Below are positions 58,416 through 64,000 of a stretch of 64,000 nt of DNA, one piece after another. Positions within the stretch are counted from its first letter, which is position 1. Each line of letters starts with the position of its first letter. The notes under the pieces were generated by a model. It worked only from the letters and a program-made list of their open reading frames with translations, was not told the DNA's origin and ran no database searches. Position numbers and translations under genes: made by a program. Origin of the DNA: Gammaproteobacteria bacterium (lineage in GTDB: Bacteria; Pseudomonadota; Gammaproteobacteria; JACKNK01); contig JACKNK010000002.1 in NCBI GenBank assembly GCA_024234955.1, forward strand, positions 682,001 through 746,000. The letters run 5' to 3'.

Positions 58416-59678
58416 TTACTGGCTTGAGGTTGGTGCCCAGTGGTATTCGGTATCCAGGGAATAGACGACGTCCTCGACGGCATCGAACACGGCGTAGTCG
58501 CCGCTTGCGAACTGGCCGTCGCGTTCGTTGACGATGCGCAGCGCGATCCATTCCAGCGCGTCGGATTTGCGCTCGAAGGTCTTGGCGATGGCCTTGCCCT
58601 GGTCCCGGTCGAGGACCACCAGGGCGTTCTGTACGCCGTTCTTCTTGAGGCCGGGGACGATCTTGAGCCCGAGGCGCTGGCAGACACGTTCCAGCCGCTT
58701 GTTGCACTCGTCCACGCCCGCGCCAGCTGCGGTCTGGCTGAGTTCCAGCGTGTCGAACAGGCGCGTCATCAGGGCGTGGGCCTGACGGCCGGCGTCGTTG
58801 TCCGTGTAACTGTCGACGCCATACATGTAACCCGCCTGCGCGGGGCGGACGTCGCCGCTCATGTATCCGCCGCGTTGGGTGTATTCGCAGACCGGTTTGC
58901 CGCCTTCGAGGCGCGCTTCGCATTCGGCGCCTTTTTCGTCGTGGTGGATGCGGATCAACGGCTCGCGACCGCCGAGCGCGGTGACCAGATCGAAGCACTT
59001 GGCGACCAGGTTGCCGCCGTTCTCCGCGACCAGGAAACCGAGTTCGTCGGGAAAGATGTAGCCGGCGTAGAGCAGCGCCATGCGGCCGTCCGCGAACGCC
59101 GATTTGACCACCGGGATGTAGCCTTCCTCGAACGGGCCGCGCACCACCGATTTGAACTTGGCCAGGGACTTGGTATCCGGTCGCTGATCGATAAGGAACG
59201 TCAGCAGCAGATAGGATTCCTGCTCCGCCGCGTGGGCGAGCAGTGCGGCATCGATGTCCCCGTCATCCGGTGCGTCGTTGTCCGGCTCGTCATTGTCCTC
59301 GGCGTCGTCGTCGTACTCCTCGTCCTCTTCGCTGAGGAAGTCGATGTATTCCTCCTCGGACAGGAACTCCAGCACCTCGCCGTCGACCAGCGGGAAGACG
59401 TTGGTCTCGCCGGTGCCGTCGTACCACTCGGTGCAGACGATGCGTTGCGCGCCCATGGCGGCCAGATCGTGCATGGCCTGGTCGCGCTCGGCGGGCTCGA
59501 ACAGGAAGAACTCGAGGTGGACGTCGTAACGGCTCTCAGCGTCGTCCTCGCCGACGTTGACGTGGATGTCGACCTCATCGTCGGCGATCCGCGCGCGGAA
59601 GAAGGCCTCGATGGCGTCGGTCGGAATCTCGATCCCTTCCGGGATGATGAATTCGAAATGGGTGGTGTCTTCGCTCAC
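58416..59678 (-). CDS. Acidic protein of unknown function (420 aa)
   Basis: A protein with an extremely acidic linker (residues ~105-145, SEEDEEYDDDAEDNDE-type) between an N-terminal alpha/beta half and a C-terminal half. The start GTG at 59678 is chosen for its AAGGAG SD; the ATG at 59720 has none. No domain was recognised. It is the first gene of the cluster with the two others. Confidence 0.6.
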   Translation of the reverse strand: MSEDTTHFEFIIPEGIEIPTDAIEAFFRARIADDEVDIHVNVGEDDAESRYDVHLEFFLFEPAERDQAMHDLAAMGAQRIVCTEWYDGTGETNVFPLVDGEVLEFLSEEEYIDFLSEEDEEYDDDAEDNDEPDNDAPDDGDIDAALLAHAAEQESYLLLTFLIDQRPDTKSLAKFKSVVRGPFEEGYIPVVKSAFADGRMALLYAGYIFPDELGFLVAENGGNLVAKCFDLVTALGGREPLIRIHHDEKGAECEARLEGGKPVCEYTQRGGYMSGDVRPAQAGYMYGVDSYTDNDAGRQAHALMTRLFDTLELSQTAAGAGVDECNKRLERVCQRLGLKIVPGLKKNGVQNALVVLDRDQGKAIAKTFERKSDALEWIALRIVNERDGQFASGDYAVFDAVEDVVYSLDTEYHWAPTSSQ

Positions 59679-60131
59679 AGCTGTCTCCTTCGCATTTGAA
59701 CAAGTTACAAGTGGCGGCATCCGGAGAACGTTCAGGGGAAGCGCCAGGTTGCGGACCTTCGCTAATATCTATCGGTGTGGAGTTACCTATAGGTTTGGTG
59801 TTGGTTATATCAGAATTCCCGTCGGTTGCTTATTTCCGTTGAGTGTGACGGCTGTAATCCACATCCGTATTGCATGCATCGACTTAAGGCGTCCTTTCGC
59901 CGCGCTTCTGAGGGTGGTGAGGGCAACATGACTTGGCGTAGGCGCCTTCCGGGTCGTCGCAGAGCGCGGTGCCGCCTTGAACGCTGCTTTTTTTCAAACA
60001 AAAGGGGAACAAATATTGCGCGACGACGTCGTAGCGAGGCGCCCGGGCATTCGCTTCGGGGCGGAAAGATTGCTGCGCATGCAACGACAGCAATGGTCTG
60101 TAATGCGTCCTTGTCGTATATCGAGTTCTGC
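59679..60131. other. Intergenic region before the acyltransferase gene
   Basis: About 450 bp. AT-richer around 59760-59840. An in-frame leader exists from 59826 but is Arg-rich and unlike the acyltransferase family, so it was not annotated. Nothing else was recognised. Confidence 0.5.
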
Positions 60132-61187
60132 ATGTATCTGAATTCGTTCAATCATTTTCGTGCGCTTGCAATTGCGGTAATCGTTGCGAGCCACACCATC
60201 TGGACGTGCGGCTGGCAATTCGACTCCGTGGCGGAGCGCTTCGCGCTCAATCTGGTGAGCGGTGGAAGCACGCTGTTCGTATTCATTTCCGGGTTTCTGT
60301 ATCACCACATTTTCTACCGTCGCAGTACGCCTTACGCGCAGTTCATGCGGGACAAACTGCGAAATGTGTTGACCCCGTATCTGGTGCTGTCCATCCCGAC
60401 GCTGTGGATTTTCTTGATGTTTCCCCGCTGGGCGGTGCGTGCGCCAATTTTTGCCGATCCCGATGGCGGATTGATCGGTACGTATCTCGTGCCTTTCCTG
60501 ATGGACCTTCTGACCGGCTACACCACCCATGCGTATTGGTATATCCCCTTCGTTTTGCTGCTGTTTGGACTCTCGCCGGTATTCGATCGGGTGATACGCG
60601 CGCCAGCCGGGGTCCGGTGGGCCCTGTTTGCGGGTGGGCTGGCGATCTCGATGTTGATCCATCGACCGGTGGAGAACATCAACCCGTTGCAGTCCTTGGT
60701 GTATTTCTCTCCGGTGTATGTGTTCGGGATACTGTGCTCGATTCATAGAGAGCGTGTTTACCGCATGTTCAAAGGAAGCCGGGTTTACGGGCTGCTGATT
60801 GCGGCGCTGGGCCTTGCGCTTGGCCGTGCGGTGTGGATGCCGCAGGTGCTGGGCAACTTCCACAAGCCGGCGTTTGCCTATGGCGGGATCGACACCATGA
60901 TTCTGCAGGGGCTCGCGCTTTGCGTGTTTTTCATGGTCTGGCTGGCGCGCTATGAGTCCCGGCAATGGCGTGCCGTGCATTTGTTGGCGAGCGGGAGTTT
61001 TGCGATTTATTTCATCCATCCGCTGCTGCTGGTGTTTGCCGGGCCACTGGTTCACATCGCGAACGTGGGTCATGCGGGTTACGACTGGATGATGACGACG
61101 GCACTGACCCTGGTCCTGAGTTTTGCGATCGCGAGAGGGGTTCAGGCGGCATGGCCAACCGGTAGTCGCCGATTGATCGGCTGGTAA
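60132..61187 (+). CDS. Acyltransferase 3 family membrane protein
   Basis: A 351-aa protein with ~10 TM helices. The N-terminal FRALAIAVIVASHTIW matches the conserved acyltransferase-3 region with its His, and ASGSFAIYFIHPLLLVFAG is the C-terminal signature. Members O-acylate polysaccharides, LPS or periplasmic glucans (e.g. OpgC). The start at MYLNSF (60132) is chosen; an upstream ATG at 60093 is possible. It lies 109 bp before the beta-glucan synthase, so it may modify that glucan (inference). Confidence 0.85.
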   Translation: MYLNSFNHFRALAIAVIVASHTIWTCGWQFDSVAERFALNLVSGGSTLFVFISGFLYHHIFYRRSTPYAQFMRDKLRNVLTPYLVLSIPTLWIFLMFPRWAVRAPIFADPDGGLIGTYLVPFLMDLLTGYTTHAYWYIPFVLLLFGLSPVFDRVIRAPAGVRWALFAGGLAISMLIHRPVENINPLQSLVYFSPVYVFGILCSIHRERVYRMFKGSRVYGLLIAALGLALGRAVWMPQVLGNFHKPAFAYGGIDTMILQGLALCVFFMVWLARYESRQWRAVHLLASGSFAIYFIHPLLLVFAGPLVHIANVGHAGYDWMMTTALTLVLSFAIARGVQAAWPTGSRRLIGW

Positions 61188-61296
61188 GCCGCTGAACAGG
61201 GCTTTGCGAGTCGAAATTTTTTCTTTGGAAAACAGTGTGCTGTGGCGCGCAGGCGAATTAGAATGCGTGCCCGTTTTTTGACTTGGCGTTGCTCAC

Positions 61297-63948
61297 TTGA
61301 ACCCGATTAGTGCCCTGATTTCGCTGGCCGTGGCGGTGTTGACCGTTGCGCTCTGGTCGGTTGCCAATCGGCCGGTGCAGGAGCCGCCGTGGCCGCAGAA
61401 AATTCAAGGCTTTGCGTTTCAGCCGATGAGCGCCACGGATGACCCGTTGGCGGGGAAATTCCCGACCGTCGAGGCCATCCGCAAGGACCTGGAGCTGCTG
61501 TCCGGCAAGACCTTCGCGGTGCGCACTTACAGCATGGAGCAGACCTTGCCGGAGATCCCGCGTCTGGCGCGTGAGTTCGGCATTAATGTCGCGCTGGGCG
61601 CGTGGATCGACGACCGCCTGGACAAGAACGAAGACGAGATTCGTCGGCTGGTCGATACCGCCAACGCGAATCGCCGCAATGTGGTGCGTGTGTTCGTCGG
61701 CAACGAAGTCATGCTGCGCGGCAATCTGTCGTCCGCGAAGATGATCGAGTATCTGGACCGCGTGCGCACCCAGGTGAAGGTGCCGGTGGGGACGGCGGAG
61801 CCGTGGCATGTGTGGTTGAAACACCCGGAGCTGGTGGCGCACGTCGATTACATCGGCGTGCATCTGCTGCCCTACTGGGAAGGCCTGGACGTCAACGTCG
61901 CGGTCGATTACATCATCGAACGCATCCATGACCTGGAGCGCGCTTTCCCGGGCAAGCCCATCGTTATCGGCGAGGTCGGCTGGCCGTCCGCCGGTCGCAC
62001 CCGGCATAGCGCGGTCGCCTCGCTCGCAGCGGAGGCGGGTTTTCTGCGCCGATTCCTGGCGATCGCGGAACGTGAGCATTACGTGTATTACGTGATGGAG
62101 GCCTTCGATCAGCCTTGGAAGCAACGTATCGAAAGCGGCGTCGGTGCCTATTGGGGCGTCTGGGATGCCAAGCGCCGCCCGAAATTCTCCTTCGATCAGC
62201 CCATCGAGCGGATCCCGGAATGGCGCATGCTTGCCGGTGTATCCGTGCTGGTGGCGCTGATCACCTTTGCCTTCCTGGTCATCGACAGCCACACCCTGGG
62301 CAAGCGCGGTCGCAGCTTCCTTGCCGTGGTTGCGTTCACGGCGGCGACGGCGGGTGTCTGGACGGTGTATCAGTACGCCCAGCAATATCTGACCGCGTGG
62401 ACCATCATCGTCGGTGTGTTGCTGGTCCTGGGCATGATCGGCGTCATTGTGGTGATCCTGACGGAGGCGCACGAGTGGGCGGAAGCGCGTTGGGTGATCA
62501 CCCGGCGGCGCGCGTTTACACCGCATCACGTCCCGGACGACGAATTGCCCATGGTCTCGGTGCATGTGCCGGCCTACAACGAACCGCCGGAGATGATGAT
62601 TGCCACGCTCGATGCCTTGGCACGCCTGGATTACCCCCGCTTCGAGGTGGTGGTGATCGACAACAACACCCGTGACGAGGCGGTCTGGAAGCCGGTCGAG
62701 GCGCATTGCGCCAAGTTGAATCTGACCCATGCCGGGCGATTCCGGTTTTTCCATGAGAACCCGCTGGCCGGCTTCAAGGCCGGTGCCTTGAACTACGCGT
62801 TGCGCAACACCGATCCGAGCGCCGAGATCGTCGCCGTCATCGACAGCGATTATCAGGTCGTGCCGCATTGGCTGCGCGATCTGGTGCCGCAGTTCGCCAA
62901 CGAACGCATCGCCATCGTGCAGGCCCCGCAGGATTACCGCGATTCCGAAGAAAGCCCGTTTAAGGCGATGTGCTATTCGGAATATCGCGGCTTCTTCTAC
63001 ATCGGTATGGTGACCCGCAACGAACGCAACGCGATCATCCAGCACGGCACCATGACGATGGTGCGGCGCTCCGTGCTGGAGGACATCGGCGGCTGGGGTG
63101 AATGGTGCATCACCGAAGATGCCGAACTCGGCCTGCGCATCTTCGAACTGGGACTGGAGGCGACTTACATCCCGGTCAGCTACGGTCAGGGTCTGATGCC
63201 GGATCGGTTCATCGACTTCAAAAAGCAGCGTTGGCGTTGGGCGTTTGGTGCGATGCAGATTCTGCGCGGTCATATCGGCGACCTGTTTGGGCGGCGCGAA
63301 TCGTCTCTGACCGCCGGCCAGCGTTATCACTTCATCGCCGGTTGGCTCCCGTGGATCGCGGATGGCTTCAACCTGATCTTCAACCTCGCCGCCATCGCCT
63401 GGTCGGTGGCGATGCTGTGGTTCCCGAGGGAAGTCGATCCGCCGATGATGACCTTCGCCGCATTGCCCTTGGTGCTGTTCGGTTTCAAGGGCTTCAAGTT
63501 GCTCTACCTGTACCGCACCGCCGTCAAGGCCAGCGTCGCCAACACCCTGGCTGCGGCGATCGCCGGACTTGCGTTGTCGCACACCATCGCGCTCGCGATA
63601 TTGGCCGGTTTCCGTTATCGCGATCGCCCATTCTTCCGCACCCCGAAAATGGCCGAAGGCTATTCGGTGTGGCGGGCACTGGTTGCGGCCCGCGAGGAGG
63701 GAATCTTGTTCATCGGCCTGTGGATGTCGGCATTCGGCCTGCTCATCCATGTCGGGACCGAAATGATCGACATGGTGGTGTGGATCGCGGTGTTGCTGAT
63801 CCAGTCGATCCCCTACGCCGCCAGTATTCTCATGGCCGGCATCAGTGGCTTGCCGCCGCGTATCGCGTCGGCGATGCCAATCCTGCCGACGCCGCCGGCG
63901 CCGGATGTGGACGTAAGGGCGCCGGACGATGTGAATTCCGTGGCCTGA
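61297..63948 (+). CDS. GH17-GT2 beta-glucan synthase (NdvB/Bgt-like)
   Basis: An 883-aa bifunctional membrane enzyme. Residues ~30-300 form a GH17 beta-1,3-glucanase/transglycosylase domain with acid/base E137 (VGNEVM) and nucleophile E226 (GEVGWPSAG). TM helices at ~310-390 lead to a GT2 glycosyltransferase with DSDY, QHGTMTMVRR, EDAELG and the acceptor motif KQRWRWA. C-terminal TM helices follow. Similar fusions make and branch cyclic or linear beta-glucans. The start is TTG (61297): an in-frame TGA lies 6 codons upstream and no ATG lies between. The SD is weak. Near-complete at the window's right end. Confidence 0.87.
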   Translation: MNPISALISLAVAVLTVALWSVANRPVQEPPWPQKIQGFAFQPMSATDDPLAGKFPTVEAIRKDLELLSGKTFAVRTYSMEQTLPEIPRLAREFGINVALGAWIDDRLDKNEDEIRRLVDTANANRRNVVRVFVGNEVMLRGNLSSAKMIEYLDRVRTQVKVPVGTAEPWHVWLKHPELVAHVDYIGVHLLPYWEGLDVNVAVDYIIERIHDLERAFPGKPIVIGEVGWPSAGRTRHSAVASLAAEAGFLRRFLAIAEREHYVYYVMEAFDQPWKQRIESGVGAYWGVWDAKRRPKFSFDQPIERIPEWRMLAGVSVLVALITFAFLVIDSHTLGKRGRSFLAVVAFTAATAGVWTVYQYAQQYLTAWTIIVGVLLVLGMIGVIVVILTEAHEWAEARWVITRRRAFTPHHVPDDELPMVSVHVPAYNEPPEMMIATLDALARLDYPRFEVVVIDNNTRDEAVWKPVEAHCAKLNLTHAGRFRFFHENPLAGFKAGALNYALRNTDPSAEIVAVIDSDYQVVPHWLRDLVPQFANERIAIVQAPQDYRDSEESPFKAMCYSEYRGFFYIGMVTRNERNAIIQHGTMTMVRRSVLEDIGGWGEWCITEDAELGLRIFELGLEATYIPVSYGQGLMPDRFIDFKKQRWRWAFGAMQILRGHIGDLFGRRESSLTAGQRYHFIAGWLPWIADGFNLIFNLAAIAWSVAMLWFPREVDPPMMTFAALPLVLFGFKGFKLLYLYRTAVKASVANTLAAAIAGLALSHTIALAILAGFRYRDRPFFRTPKMAEGYSVWRALVAAREEGILFIGLWMSAFGLLIHVGTEMIDMVVWIAVLLIQSIPYAASILMAGISGLPPRIASAMPILPTPPAPDVDVRAPDDVNSVA

Positions 63949-64000
63949 TCAAGCCTCGCGCCCCGGGTTCGACATCCGGTTTGCGCGCAGACAAAAAAGG

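Noticed and set aside
59826..60131. Upstream extension of the acyltransferase ORF
   Set aside because: The leader is Arg-rich, unlike family members, and the conserved N-terminal TM starts at MYLNSF.
61258..63750. 830-codon open frame on the minus strand
   Set aside because: Antisense to the glucan synthase; composition is His/Arg-rich with no domain signal.

Overview
The window is chromosomal DNA from a Gram-negative, GC-rich gammaproteobacterium. It carries lptE, the leuS-lptE-holA order, argE/argA, a ygiQ-type radical SAM gene, rimK and a PEP-CTERM protein. A Qmo/Hdr-type electron-transfer operon, an APS kinase and two sulfotransferases suggest a sulfur-oxidising chemolithotroph (Chromatiales/Ectothiorhodospiraceae-like); the genus is not determined. 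No rRNA, tRNA, CRISPR array, prophage or intact transposase was seen.

Layout. 1-8119: the 3' end of a giant Ig/cadherin-repeat surface protein, then a tightly coupled three-gene module (M50 protease with a lipoyl arm, HlyD-like adaptor, GAF-like/HlyD adaptor) that looks like a dedicated export or assembly apparatus. 8155-15615: argE, argA, a membrane-anchored thioredoxin, and holA-lptE-leuS on the minus strand. 15667-18392: a LapG-type periplasmic protease followed 5 bp later by a two-TM sensor whose HD-GYP domain has lost its metal ligands, a candidate LapD substitute. 18393-21166: nested MITE/REP-type repeats leading into ygiQ, which itself carries a REP inserted in frame. 21335-28761: a PEP-CTERM protein overlapping a methyltransferase gene, then a 1763-aa CBS-PAS8-GGDEF-EAL-REC protein. 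29003-36215: PhoX-like Tat phosphatase, an HTH/ferredoxin/reductase fusion, a CorA-type transporter and a rimB-rimK-aspartoacylase-like operon. 36384-50632: NorD/CbbO-type VWA protein, PhnD-like binding protein, a sulfotransferase-CHR transporter-cysC operon, aroC, an MFS permease, small unknowns, metA-like, HIT, and a TPR-sulfotransferase. 50906-55978: qmoA-qmoB-hdrC-hdrB. 56302-59678: three unrecognised minus-strand genes. 60132-63948: acyltransferase 3 and a GH17-GT2 beta-glucan synthase.

How the genes fit together. Several point to a surface/biofilm programme: repeat adhesin, export module, LapG protease, c-di-GMP-type regulators, beta-glucan synthase and acyltransferase. A second theme is sulfur: Qmo/Hdr electron transfer, and PAPS synthesis beside a PAPS-dependent sulfotransferase. 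The most unusual pieces are the LapG/degenerate HD-GYP pair, the M50-HlyD-HlyD module, the QmoAB-HdrCB arrangement without a membrane QmoC, the sulfotransferase-CHR-CysC operon, and the nested repeats around and inside ygiQ.
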